Assembly: GCF_004136315.1 (NCBI RefSeq)
Contig: NZ_CP029562.1
Coordinates: 1,674,001 to 1,738,000 of the forward strand
Length of the DNA: 64,000 bases
Direction: 5' to 3'
From: Mesorhizobium sp. Pch-S
GTDB lineage: Bacteria > Pseudomonadota > Alphaproteobacteria > Rhizobiales > Rhizobiaceae
The translations under genes were made by a program, and so were the position numbers. A model generated the notes under the pieces. That model had not been told where the DNA came from, did not search any database, and worked only from the letters and a program-made list of their open reading frames with translations. Below are positions 17,701 to 25,856 of this stretch, in pieces. Position 1 is the first letter of the stretch. Each line of letters begins with the position of its first letter.

Positions 17701-18456
17701 AAACTGTCGCGTTCGACCGGTGGTTTCGTCACCGGTGTCGATGGCTTGATCACCGATGACGTCCGCCTGGGCTTCCTCGCCGGCTACAGCCATTCATCCT
17801 TCAAGGTCGATGATCGCAGGTCATCCGCCTCGAGCGACAACTACCATCTCGGCGTCTATGGCGGCACGCAGTGGGGAGCCCTCTCCTTCCGCTCCGGCCT
17901 TGCCTACACATGGAGCGAGATCGATACGAGCCGGCAGGTTACCTTCCCCGGCTTCAGCGACAGCCTGACCGGCTCCTACCGCGCCGGCACCACGCAGGTC
18001 TTCGGTGAACTCGGCTACAGCCTCAAGGCCGGCAGCGTTGCCTTCGAACCGTTCGCCAACCTCGCCTATGTCAACGTCCACACCAGCGGCTTTGCCGAGC
18101 AAGGCGGCGCGTCGGCGCTGACCGTTCACAGTGGCTCCAACGACAACACCTTCACGACGCTCGGCATCCGTGCTTCGACCGACTTCGACATCGGCTCCAC
18201 CAAGGCCACAGTTCGCGGCATGATCGGCTGGCGCCATGCCTATGGCGATGTGACGCCTGCCATCAGCCAGGCCTTTACCGGCAGCAACGCCTTCACGATC
18301 GCCGGTGCGCCGATCGCGAAGGACGCCGCCGTCATCGAAGCCGGGCTCGACTTCGCCATCACACCGCAGGCCACGCTCGGACTGTCCTATCACGGACAGG
18401 TCGGATCGAAGGCCAGCGACCATGGCGTGCGGGCAGATCTCAGCGTGAAGTTCTGA
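14791..18456 (+). CDS. type V secretion autotransporter, beta-barrel protein
   Basis: A 1221-residue outer-membrane protein. An N-terminal signal (MPIDFKSRLRVLRNS...DARAQA, residues 9-42) leads to a passenger beta-helix. Residues about 85-280 contain four copies of a roughly 51-residue module with LTIENGGRVNS or a variant. Two autotransporter-associated strand repeats follow (TTVSGGKLVVANKLGGSVVV; TTIVSGGKLVVGDD) and a Pro/Glu linker (KPEEPGKPEEPG) near residue 830. The last about 280 residues are the barrel, starting ERYGAWGSVFGSWG and ending LSVKF with the required terminal Phe. ATG 14791 or 14815 are both possible. No protease or lipase catalytic motif was seen in the passenger, so adhesion or biofilm roles are likeliest. 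Confidence 0.9.
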   Translation: MTHFQSARMPIDFKSRLRVLRNSAAMVLAVCAISVPLDARAQAVTETGNVLDWWGDYMVGRSTAGTLAIAGGGTLAKSGSAYLGYNGGAQGTATVTGANSLFSVSGNLTIGYLGSGSLTIDDGGRVANMAGNIALGGGVTSTVLVKGANSLWDNSGNLTIGGSQAFGFLTIENGGRVNSTSASIAQSFFSEGTVTVTGADSLWNNSGALVIGDGEKGTLTIENGGRVNSASATLGNKLYSSGSTTVTGTSSAWANNGRLIIGNGDHAGGTLTISNGATVRTGSYAGGVADFVGIAGVATASGTLNIGAASGAAAATAGTLLADQIRFALGTGTIVFNHNGLPDGSDLDFVAALRGKGSIKHESGTTILSGDGSAFTGSTTVSGGKLVVANKLGGSVVVGSGATLAGGGTIGSGGVSTVTLQSGALLSPGNSPGTLTIDGNLSLANGSTSSFELNMPGAVGGPNDLVKVTGTLTLGGTLDARVASAGYYRLFDYGGLTPGGTFDGETVTSSNFTVARHVVGLDAPGQVYLIALGAGQTIQFWDGGNTTSNGAADGGSGLWDTIGPNWTSVDGVTNQPWLRSVGVFAGSAGTVTVAGTRDFDTLQFVTDGYHVTGGSLAFNPASGSTGTIAVDGGVTAVVDSVLVDGATARDLAKAGSGTLVLNAANSHTGTTIVSGGKLVVGDDAHPGASLVSAVTVKSGASLGGIGTLGGLMAASGAIVAPGNSIGTLNIAGDVTFAAGSTYAVEIAGNGASDRIAATGTATLSGGKVEVTALDAQASYQDGQRYTILTAAGGVTGGFDPAVLSRSAFLDATLLQGANTVDLTIAIKKPEEPGKPEEPGRKPLFASVADTVNRTHTATALDTLQQSGAPLALYNTLLVLSADEARAAFDSLSGEIHASTVTGLLEDSRFVRDAVNDRLRSAFETVGGLPLMGYGDDAKEITTASVASERYGAWGSVFGSWGHFGGDGNAAKLSRSTGGFVTGVDGLITDDVRLGFLAGYSHSSFKVDDRRSSASSDNYHLGVYGGTQWGALSFRSGLAYTWSEIDTSRQVTFPGFSDSLTGSYRAGTTQVFGELGYSLKAGSVAFEPFANLAYVNVHTSGFAEQGGASALTVHSGSNDNTFTTLGIRASTDFDIGSTKATVRGMIGWRHAYGDVTPAISQAFTGSNAFTIAGAPIAKDAAVIEAGLDFAITPQATLGLSYHGQVGSKASDHGVRADLSVKF

Positions 18457-18463
18457 GGCCGCG

Positions 18464-19582
18464 TCAGCGCAGCCGCTTGCCGTCCTGGTCGAAGATCAGC
18501 GCGTTTTCAGGCCGGAACGAAATCTGCACGGAAGACCCGAGGCCCTGGTCGTGATAGCCACGGCGTTCGACCAGCAGTTTTTCCCCACTGGACAGCCGGC
18601 CGTGCCAGATCGAATTGCCGCCCAGGTTCTCGATGAGGTCGATCTCCATCGCAAGCGAAACAGCGCCCTCGCTGCCGATCTCGAAATGCTCGGGCCGCAG
18701 GCCGATCGTAACCTCCTGGCCGGCCCCGGGCCTCGACGACAGGGCCGGCGCGAACGCAGTTTCCGCCAGGCCGATCGTGCCGTCGGGGCGCATGACGCCC
18801 TTGAAGAAATTCATCTTCGGCGAGCCGATGAAGCCGGCGACGAACGCATTGTCGGGATCGCGGTAGAGATCGATCGGGCGACCCTGCTGTTCGATGACGC
18901 CACGGCGCAGCACGACGATCCGGTCGGCCATGGTCATCGCTTCGACCTGGTCATGCGTGACATAGATCATGGTGGCGCCGAGCTGCCGGTGCAGCTTGGT
19001 GATCTCGACGCGCATCTGCACCCTGAGCTCGGCGTCGAGATTGGACAGCGGCTCGTCGAACAGAAAGGCCTTGGGCTGCCGCACGATGGCGCGCCCGATC
19101 GCGACGCGCTGGCGCTGTCCGCCTGAAAGCTGTGCAGGCTTGCGCTTCAGCAAAGACTGCAGTTGTAGCGCGGCCGCGGCCTCGGCGACGCGCTTGTCGA
19201 CTTCCGCCTTGGCCATGCCGTTCATGCTGAGGCCGAAGCCCATATTCCGTTCGACGGTCATGTGCGGGTAGAGTGCATAGGACTGGAAGACCATGGCGAG
19301 CTCGCGGTCACCGGGTTCGATCGCATTGACCAGCCTGCCGTCGATCAGCACATCACCGGAGGTGACGTCCTCCAGCCCAGCGATCATGCGCAGCAAGGTC
19401 GACTTGCCGCAGCCGGACGGACCGACAAAGACACAGAACTCCCCCGCCGTGATGGTGAGGTCGACACCGTTGATGACGTCGACCACGCCGAAGGACTTCC
19501 TGACCGCTTTCAGCTCGATCGCGCTCAAATCATGGCTCTCCCTGTTTCGATGCAATTCCGGACGCAGGACCGCTTCATTCAT
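18464..19582 (-). CDS. sugar ABC transporter ATP-binding protein (UgpC/MalK family)
   Basis: A 372-residue ATPase: Walker A GPSGCGKST near residue 54, Q-loop VFQSYALYPHMTV, signature LSGGQRQRVAIGRA near 151, Walker B FLFDEPLSNLDAE, switch His in YVTHDQVEA, and a C-terminal TOBE/MalK regulatory domain. The ATG at 19582 overlaps the preceding stop (ATGA), but its first 18 residues are partly encoded by a remnant of the GCAATTCCGGAC repeat (19552-19573). A TTG at 19528, nine bases after AGGGAGAG, would give the usual family start LSAIELKAVRKSFG and may be the real one. It energises the permeases at 21644-23337. Confidence 0.92.
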   Translation of the reverse strand: MNEAVLRPELHRNRESHDLSAIELKAVRKSFGVVDVINGVDLTITAGEFCVFVGPSGCGKSTLLRMIAGLEDVTSGDVLIDGRLVNAIEPGDRELAMVFQSYALYPHMTVERNMGFGLSMNGMAKAEVDKRVAEAAAALQLQSLLKRKPAQLSGGQRQRVAIGRAIVRQPKAFLFDEPLSNLDAELRVQMRVEITKLHRQLGATMIYVTHDQVEAMTMADRIVVLRRGVIEQQGRPIDLYRDPDNAFVAGFIGSPKMNFFKGVMRPDGTIGLAETAFAPALSSRPGAGQEVTIGLRPEHFEIGSEGAVSLAMEIDLIENLGGNSIWHGRLSSGEKLLVERRGYHDQGLGSSVQISFRPENALIFDQDGKRLR

Positions 19583-21609
19583 CCGGCCTTGCGCTGCGGT
19601 GCCGGCCCGTTGACCAGCCAGTCGAGATCCGCCGCCGACAGCGTGATGTCGAGCGCCTGCAGGCTGTCATCCAGCTCGCCCAGCGTCCTCGGTCCGATCA
19701 GCGGAACCGAAGGGAAAGGCTGCGCGAGCACATAGGCCAGCGCAACGTGGATCGGGCTCTTGCCGAGGCGGCCGGCCAGTTCGATCGCCCTGTCGCGGCG
19801 GGCGAAATTGTCCTCGGAATACCAGACCCGCACCAGTTCCTCGCTGTCACGCCTGTCACGACCGGCACGCTCGGTGAAGAAGCCCCGCCCCTGGCTCGAC
19901 CAGGCGAAATTCGGCATCTGCCGCTCGGTCAGCCAGCGCCTCCAGCCGGCGTCGGAGGAAGCGATACAGCCGTCCCAGATCGGCACCAGCATCTCGGCCA
20001 GCGAGAAATTGTTGGATAGTGCGCCCGGTGCCTGCCTGCCGTTCCTTTCGGCATAGTCGATTGCCGCTGCCATGCGCTCGCGCGTCCAGTTTGAACCGCC
20101 GAACGGACCACGGATGCGGCCGGCCCGCACCTCGGCATCCATCGCGTCGACGAATTCGCCGACCGGCACGTCCGGGTTGTCGCGGTGCATGAAATAGACG
20201 TCGACATGATCGGTCTGCAGCCGGTCGAGCGATAGCGTCAGCTGCCTGCCGATCGCGTCGGGCGTGCAGAACGGCGTGTGGGCGCCCTTGCCGATGACAA
20301 CGGATTCGGCACGCGTGCCGCGACTGCGCTGCCATTCGCCGAACAGTTTTTCGGTGTAGCCGCTGCCATAGACAAAGGCCGTGTCGAAGAGGTTGCCGCC
20401 GGCTTCGAAGAAGGCATCGAGCAGGATCGCGCCGGAGGAGAAGGTGCGGAAATCCTCGAAGCCCAAGGCCAGCACCGAAGCCGGCTTGGCGACACCCGGG
20501 ATCTGACGCTTCGGGATGCGCGTGCCGTTGCCGGCGAGCCTGCGTCCCGAAATCGTGTTCGGGCGCCCATCCGCTTTCTCGATGCCATATTCGAGGCCGA
20601 TCGCGGCGCGCCATCTGTCCATCACGCGCAGATTGCCCAGGCTGTCGGCCCAATCCATGCCCGGCCATGCGAATTCCTGCCTTCCGGCCAGGATAGCGTC
20701 ACCGGCCGCATCGACCTCGAAGGAATAGAGCCAGCCCTGCTCGCGGACCTCGACCGTCTGCCGTCCCTCGGCGGTGACCACATCGATCCGGCCGGTGCCG
20801 CCCTGCTTGCCGGAGGCGAACCAGAAATCGGCGACCTCGACATGCCCTTTCGTGCCGAAGATGCGCAGCACATTGTCCTGCGCGAGCAGGATGGAGCAGG
20901 AGACCTCGGCGACGACGCCGTTGCCGAATTTGAGCAGCGCCGAAGCCCATTCATCGACACCGGTGACGCCGAGATGACCAGCACCGGTGACGCTTTCGGG
21001 ATCGAGGAATGGCTTGCCTGCGGAGGCACCGGCGATCAGGCGGGCCATGGAAACCGGATAGCCGCCGACATCGAGAATGCCGCCGCCGGCAAGTTCGTTG
21101 GCGAAGAGGCGGTGCTCGGGCATGACGGACGGCATCGCATAGCCGAAGCTGGAGCGGATCAGCCGCACCTCGCCGATGGAGTCAGCTTTGATCAACTCGA
21201 CCAGCTTCAGGGTCTGGGGATGCAGGCGGTACATATAGGCTTCGCCGAGGAAGCGGCCGGCCTTGCGGGCGGCATGCATGATCGCATCCGCCTCGAAGGC
21301 GGTCAGCGCCATCGGCTTCTCGACCAGCACATGCTTGCCGGCTTCGAGCGCCCTGATCGCCCATTCGGCGTGGCCGGGATGCGGCGTGGCGATGTAGACG
21401 GCATCGACGGCCGGATCCTCGAGCAGCGCATCGTAGCCTTGAAGGATGCGGGCGCCGGGAAACGCCTCGGCGAGGCCGGACTTGCCGGGGTCACGCGTCG
21501 CGATGGCCGCCAGCACGCCGCTGCGCGAATGCGCAACACCTCCGGCAAAAGCCCTGGCGATGTTGCCCGGGCCGATGATGCCCCAGCGGATCTTGTTCGG
21601 CGTGTTCAT
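19579..21609 (-). CDS. fusion of Gfo/Idh/MocA oxidoreductase and aldo/keto reductase
   Basis: A 676-residue two-enzyme protein. The first domain (about 1-340) is Gfo/Idh/MocA type: Rossmann GIIGPGNIARAF, the EKP motif at 97-99 and GGGILDVGGYPVSM. The second (about 360-670) is an aldo/keto reductase with all four catalytic residues visible: Asp in NLFDTAFVYG, Tyr in YGSGYTEK, Lys in VVIGKGAH and His in YFMHRDNPD. No stop or frameshift separates them, and both ends are intact, so this is a genuine fusion rather than an error. ATG 21609 is used (GAGGAGACC upstream). Its position between permease and ATPase genes points to redox isomerisation of the imported sugar. Confidence 0.9.
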   Translation of the reverse strand: MNTPNKIRWGIIGPGNIARAFAGGVAHSRSGVLAAIATRDPGKSGLAEAFPGARILQGYDALLEDPAVDAVYIATPHPGHAEWAIRALEAGKHVLVEKPMALTAFEADAIMHAARKAGRFLGEAYMYRLHPQTLKLVELIKADSIGEVRLIRSSFGYAMPSVMPEHRLFANELAGGGILDVGGYPVSMARLIAGASAGKPFLDPESVTGAGHLGVTGVDEWASALLKFGNGVVAEVSCSILLAQDNVLRIFGTKGHVEVADFWFASGKQGGTGRIDVVTAEGRQTVEVREQGWLYSFEVDAAGDAILAGRQEFAWPGMDWADSLGNLRVMDRWRAAIGLEYGIEKADGRPNTISGRRLAGNGTRIPKRQIPGVAKPASVLALGFEDFRTFSSGAILLDAFFEAGGNLFDTAFVYGSGYTEKLFGEWQRSRGTRAESVVIGKGAHTPFCTPDAIGRQLTLSLDRLQTDHVDVYFMHRDNPDVPVGEFVDAMDAEVRAGRIRGPFGGSNWTRERMAAAIDYAERNGRQAPGALSNNFSLAEMLVPIWDGCIASSDAGWRRWLTERQMPNFAWSSQGRGFFTERAGRDRRDSEELVRVWYSEDNFARRDRAIELAGRLGKSPIHVALAYVLAQPFPSVPLIGPRTLGELDDSLQALDITLSAADLDWLVNGPAPQRKAG

Positions 21610-21643
21610 GATGGTCTCCTCGATTGGCAGCGGGCCGGAACGG

Positions 21644-22477
21644 TCACTTGACCGCACCGGCCGAGATTCCGGCGATGAAATGGCGTTGCAGGGCGACAAA
21701 CAGGACGAGCATCGGTGCGGTCAGCACCACCGCGCCGACCATGATGCCGCCCCAGGACACTTTGGTGAGGCCGATGAGGCTGCCCAGCGCCACCGGCGCG
21801 GTCATCATCTCCGGCCGGCTGTTGACGAGCAGCGGCCACAGATAGTTGTTCCAGCTGTGCAGGAAGAGGATGATCGACAGCGCCGCGAGCGTCGGCCGCG
21901 TCATCGGCAATGCGATGTGGAAGAAGGTGCGCCATTCGCTGATGCCCTCGACCCGCGCCGCGTCGAACACCTCTTCCGGCAGCATGGTGAAGGACTGGCG
22001 CATGAACAACACGCCGAGCGAATTGAACAGCGGCGGCACGATCAGCGCGAACCAGCTGTTGGCCATGTTGAAGTCGCGCGCCACCATGATGAACTGCGGT
22101 ATGACGACGACGAAATAGGGCAAGGTGATCGTTCCGAAGATGATGCCGATCACTGCCGTGCGGCCGACGAAGCGATACCGGGCCAGCGCCCAGCCGGCCA
22201 TCGCAGTGAGCGCCACCGACAGCAGCGTGTAGACCGACGCCACGACGATCGAGATCATCATGGCGCGGATGAAATCCGTGTCGTGCTGCAGGTTGGCGAA
22301 GTTGTCGGCGAAGGCCGTCGACGGCAGCAGCTGTATGGCCGAGCCGAAGATGCCGTCGTCGGGCAGCGTGGCGAAGACGACCATGGTCCACAGCGGGAAC
22401 AGCCAGATCAGCGCCAGCGGCAGCAGCACGGCGTGGAGGGCGATGGCGCGCCCCATCCGGGCGGTGAAAGACGGCAT
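21644..22477 (-). CDS. sugar ABC transporter permease (MalG-like)
   Basis: A 277-residue inner-membrane permease starting MPSFTARMGRAIALHAVLLP. Six hydrophobic segments are visible and the cytoplasmic EAA loop reads EEVFDAARVEGISEWRTFFH, followed by ITLP-type and NNYLWPLL segments typical of CUT1 MalG proteins. Its ATG overlaps the stop of the upstream permease by one base (TGATG), which implies coupled translation. Longer in-frame readings upstream lie within the other permease gene and are rejected. Confidence 0.93.
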   Translation of the reverse strand: MPSFTARMGRAIALHAVLLPLALIWLFPLWTMVVFATLPDDGIFGSAIQLLPSTAFADNFANLQHDTDFIRAMMISIVVASVYTLLSVALTAMAGWALARYRFVGRTAVIGIIFGTITLPYFVVVIPQFIMVARDFNMANSWFALIVPPLFNSLGVLFMRQSFTMLPEEVFDAARVEGISEWRTFFHIALPMTRPTLAALSIILFLHSWNNYLWPLLVNSRPEMMTAPVALGSLIGLTKVSWGGIMVGAVVLTAPMLVLFVALQRHFIAGISAGAVK

Positions 22478-23337
22478 CAGCGGCGCTCCTTTCCGGCCCA
22501 CATGTTGAGCAGCGAAAGCGCCATAGCGATTGCCGCGATGGTGTAGGCGATGCTCGACGCATAGCCGAAGTTGAACGACAGGAAGCCCTGCCGGTAGAGC
22601 AACATGCCGAGCGTTTCGGTGGCACCGCCGGGACCGCCGCGGTTGGTGATGAGGAACGGTTCGGTGAACAGCTGCATGGTGCCGATGATCGACAGCACGA
22701 TGCAGAACAGGATGATGGGCCGCAGCAGCGGCACGGTGATGAACAGGAACTGGCGTGTCTTCGAGACCTTGTCGAGGGTGGCAGCCTCGTAGAGGTCCTG
22801 CGGGATGGACTGCAGCCCGGCCAGGATCAGGATGGCGTTGTAACCGGCCCAGCGCCAGGTGACGGCGATGATGATCAGCGCCATGGCCGCGGTCGGGTTC
22901 GAGGTCCAGGAGATCGGCGCGACGCCGATAAGCGCGAGCAGCTTGTTGATGATGCCGAACTCGTAATTGAACATCAGCCGGAAGACGGCTGCATAGGCGA
23001 CCTCGCCGACCACGACGGGTGCGAAGAAGGCGAAACGGAACAGGCCGCGTGCCCTGAGCAGAGGCGAGTGCAGCAGCACGGCCAGCACCGTCGCCAGCGT
23101 GATCATGACCGGCACCTGCACGACGAGGATGATCAGCGTGTTCTTCAGCGCATTGGCGAAGGCCGGATCGACCAGCAGGCGACCCCAGTTGGCCTGCGGC
23201 GCGAATGTCCATGGCAGGCGGCGCGTGTTGAGGAACGACATCCAGAACGAGCTGATGATCGGCCACACCCAGAAGGCGAGGAAGATCAGCAGATAGGGCG
23301 TCAGGAAACCATAGGCGGTGAGTGTGCGGGGCCGCAT
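22477..23337 (-). CDS. sugar ABC transporter permease (MalF-like)
   Basis: A 286-residue permease of the CUT1 MalF type, with six membrane segments (first TAYGFLTPYLLIFLAFWVWP) and the EAA loop DLYEAATLDKVSKTRQFLFI. Start at ATG 23337 (MRPRTLTAYGF) is favoured over ATG 23355 because GGAG lies five bases upstream. A hairpin-rich spacer of about 120 bp separates it from the binding-protein gene, whereas the downstream permease overlaps, so the message ratio is probably tuned at this spacer. Confidence 0.92.
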   Translation of the reverse strand: MRPRTLTAYGFLTPYLLIFLAFWVWPIISSFWMSFLNTRRLPWTFAPQANWGRLLVDPAFANALKNTLIILVVQVPVMITLATVLAVLLHSPLLRARGLFRFAFFAPVVVGEVAYAAVFRLMFNYEFGIINKLLALIGVAPISWTSNPTAAMALIIIAVTWRWAGYNAILILAGLQSIPQDLYEAATLDKVSKTRQFLFITVPLLRPIILFCIVLSIIGTMQLFTEPFLITNRGGPGGATETLGMLLYRQGFLSFNFGYASSIAYTIAAIAMALSLLNMWAGKERR

Positions 23338-23389
23338 TCCAACTCCACGAAACATAAAACGCCGGCGACAGACCGATACGCAGGTTCAT

Positions 23390-23434
23390 GGGGCTAGAGC
23401 ATCCTCTGCGCGTCCGAATGGACGCTCTAGCCCC
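23390..23434. repeat. palindromic repeat between binding-protein and permease genes
   Basis: GGGGCTAGAGC (23390-23400) pairs perfectly with GCTCTAGCCCC (23424-23434). Inside, GCGTCC and GGACGC form a further 6-bp stem capped by GAAT. It contains the CTAGAGC block shared with repeats at 12364 and 56462. Such stems commonly protect the upstream binding-protein transcript. Confidence 0.7.
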
Positions 23435-23456
23435 GCTGCCGGCGTCCCTGGGGAGG

Positions 23457-24728
23457 TTACTGGGACAGGGGCAGACCCGTCGCCAGCTCGATCTGACTGG
23501 CGGCATCGTCGAGCGCTGCCTTGGCATCCGGATAGCCGCCTTCGATGTATTTCAGCTGCGTGGCGGTGAGGATCTTGTTGGCGTCGGTGAAATAGGTGGT
23601 GCCGCGGCTTGGCTTGACCTTGGGCAGGGTCGACAGCACGTCGACCCATATCTTCTGGTCGCCCCAGTAAGGCTGGCCCGACTGCACGAACGGATCATCG
23701 AGCGCGGACAGCAGCGACGGCACCAGCCCATAGGCCTTGAGCATGGTGACCTGGCCTTCGACCGTGCCCAGCGCGTAGCTGGTGAAGGCGTAGGCGGCTT
23801 CCTTGTTCTTCGAGGCCTCGGTGATCGCCAGCGACGAGCCGCCCAGATTGGCCGCATGCGAACCATCCACGGTTGCGCTGGGCAACGCATAGACACCCCA
23901 TTTGCCGGCGAGTTCCTTGGCATTGGAGCGGATCGTGCCCTCGTACCAGCCGCCGAAGATATGCGTGGCGACCTTGCCGGCCTTGGTGGCCTGGATCTTC
24001 TCGTCCCAATTGGCGGCGCTGACGAGATTGTCGGCCTTCATCTTCTTCACCGTTTCCAGCGCGGTGACACAGCCGGGCTGATTGACGGTGATGGCGGAGC
24101 CGTCCGGCGAGAAGTAACCGCAGCCCTGCTCGTTCGAAATCATGCGGAAGAATTCGTCGTCACCATTGAGGTCGGCCTCGGTCATGACGACACCGGGATT
24201 GGCCTGCATGATCTTCTTGCCGGCGGCGATGAAATCGTCCCAGGTCTTGATGGCCGCCGGATCGACCCCCGCCTTCTCATAGAAGTCGCGGCGGTAGAAC
24301 ACGGTAACCGGACCGGAATCCCAGGGCATGGCATAGACTTTGCCGTTGGCCTCCAGCTCGACGCGCTTGAATTCGGGAAACAGCTGGGCCGTGGCATCGC
24401 TGTAGCCGAGCGTCTTCAGGTCGGCGAAGCAGTCGGGAAACTGGTTCCAGAAGATCTCGGCTTCCTGGTTTTCGACCGTGATGATGTCGGGCAGTCCGGC
24501 TCCACCCGCCGCGCAACCGGCCAGGGTCTTGTCGAAGACCTGCTGGTTGCCGAGGTCCTGGACGTTCACCTTTATGTCGGGGTGCTTCTTGTTGAAACCG
24601 GCGATCGTCTCCTTCAGCGACGAGGCGGCGATGTTCCAGCTCCAGATCGTGATCTCGCCGGACTGGGCGAGCGCCGAACCCTGGCTGAGCGCGAGCGCCA
24701 CCGCCGCGCACACGAGTGTGTTACGCAT
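23457..24728 (-). CDS. sugar ABC transporter substrate-binding protein (family 1)
   Basis: A 423-residue periplasmic protein with signal peptide (MRNTLVCAAVALALSQG...ALAQ) and GGGAGGAACAGG before ATG 24728. The mature sequence starts SGEITIWSWNIAASSLKETI and holds YAMPWDSGPVTVFYRRDFYE, characteristic of SBP_bac_1 carbohydrate-binding proteins. It is first in the minus-strand transporter operon and is divergent from an AraC-type regulator with a sugar-sensing cupin. The sugar is unknown; the fused redox enzyme in the operon suggests a polyol, inositol-like or modified hexose substrate. Confidence 0.92.
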   Translation of the reverse strand: MRNTLVCAAVALALSQGSALAQSGEITIWSWNIAASSLKETIAGFNKKHPDIKVNVQDLGNQQVFDKTLAGCAAGGAGLPDIITVENQEAEIFWNQFPDCFADLKTLGYSDATAQLFPEFKRVELEANGKVYAMPWDSGPVTVFYRRDFYEKAGVDPAAIKTWDDFIAAGKKIMQANPGVVMTEADLNGDDEFFRMISNEQGCGYFSPDGSAITVNQPGCVTALETVKKMKADNLVSAANWDEKIQATKAGKVATHIFGGWYEGTIRSNAKELAGKWGVYALPSATVDGSHAANLGGSSLAITEASKNKEAAYAFTSYALGTVEGQVTMLKAYGLVPSLLSALDDPFVQSGQPYWGDQKIWVDVLSTLPKVKPSRGTTYFTDANKILTATQLKYIEGGYPDAKAALDDAASQIELATGLPLSQ

Positions 24729-24932
24729 CCTGTTCCTCCCATTTCGATTGCTCTCTCCCGGAGCAGGCCAAGATTAGCCGATGGAACAGGCCGGTCTCCC
24801 GCAAACGGAACATGAATTTGCCGAATGGTAAGATCGTGGACATCCTGTACCGACTGCCCTTCCATTTGCTCTTGGAAAGGACCACGCTACACTGACTGCG
24901 GTTCTTCGCTTGCGTAAACAGGAGCTCCGGGC

Positions 24933-25814
24933 TTGGTGGACGGCAAGAGTGCAGGCGGTTCTTACTGGCGTACCGGCGCAAGCACGGTTGAAGCCTTCCC
25001 CACGCAATTGCAGATGTTCCACACGCACCCCGCGGTGATGGAGGGGCCGCACTGGCACGCCCAGGTCGAGGTGAACTTCATCGTGGAAGGCAAGGTCCAC
25101 TACCGGATGGCCGATCGCGAAGTGGTGCTGACGAAGGGCGACCTCTGCCTGTTCTGGGGCGGCATCCCGCATCAGATGGACTGGCGCAGCGACGACACGA
25201 TCTATGCGGGCGCGCATCTGCCGCTGGTGCATTTCTTCAGGCTGAACCTGCCCAACGGCGTGCAGCAGCACCTGATGGCCGGCCACGTGCTGATCCTGCG
25301 CGCGACCGATCCGGCCGACGGCTGCAATTTCGAGCGCTGGAACCTCTATGCCCGATCCGGCGATCCCGCCAAGGCGGCGCATGCCGTGAACGAACTGCTG
25401 CTGCGCATCGAGCGCATGCGTTTCGAGCCCTATGAGCTGTTGCCCGGCGTGGCCGCCGCAATCACGGTCGATGAGTTCGACCAGCGCGCGCTGCCGTTGG
25501 CGCTGCGCATCTGCTCCTACATCGCCGACAATTTCCGCGACGACATCAGCATTGCCGACATCGCCGCCGAATTCGCCATCCATCCGAAATACGCCATGAG
25601 CGTCTTCCGGCGCTCCACCGGCATGACGCTCAACGAATATCTGAACCTTTTGCGCCTCAGCTATGCGCAGGCGATGCTGATGCGTGAGGACGCCAATGTC
25701 CTGCACATCGCCATGGAAAGCGGTTTCGGATCGCTGAGCGCCTTCAACAAATCCTTCCGCAGGCTGGCCGGCATGACGCCATCCAGCTTCCGGCGCGCGG
25801 GCACGACCGCCTGA
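24933..25814 (+). CDS. AraC family regulator with N-terminal cupin (MelR-like)
   Basis: A 293-residue regulator. The cupin effector domain includes HTHPAVMEGPHWHAQVEVNF cut at the metal/sugar-site histidines and FWGGIPHQMDW. The HTH pair at the end is IADIAAEFAIHPKYAMSVF and IAMESGFGSLSAFNKSFRRL with GMTPSSF. The start is TTG 24933 or the adjacent GTG 24936, both behind CAGGAG. It is divergent from the binding-protein gene and is the likely activator of that transporter operon in response to its sugar. Confidence 0.9.
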   Translation: MVDGKSAGGSYWRTGASTVEAFPTQLQMFHTHPAVMEGPHWHAQVEVNFIVEGKVHYRMADREVVLTKGDLCLFWGGIPHQMDWRSDDTIYAGAHLPLVHFFRLNLPNGVQQHLMAGHVLILRATDPADGCNFERWNLYARSGDPAKAAHAVNELLLRIERMRFEPYELLPGVAAAITVDEFDQRALPLALRICSYIADNFRDDISIADIAAEFAIHPKYAMSVFRRSTGMTLNEYLNLLRLSYAQAMLMREDANVLHIAMESGFGSLSAFNKSFRRLAGMTPSSFRRAGTTA

Positions 25815-25856
25815 CCCCGCGAAGGCTGTCGTGCTGGCTGCGCAGGAACGGGCGCA

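Noticed and set aside
22478..23527. Apparent 627-residue extension of the MalG-like permease
   Set aside because: The extension is a shadow frame of the MalF-like permease gene, which has its own start and family motifs.
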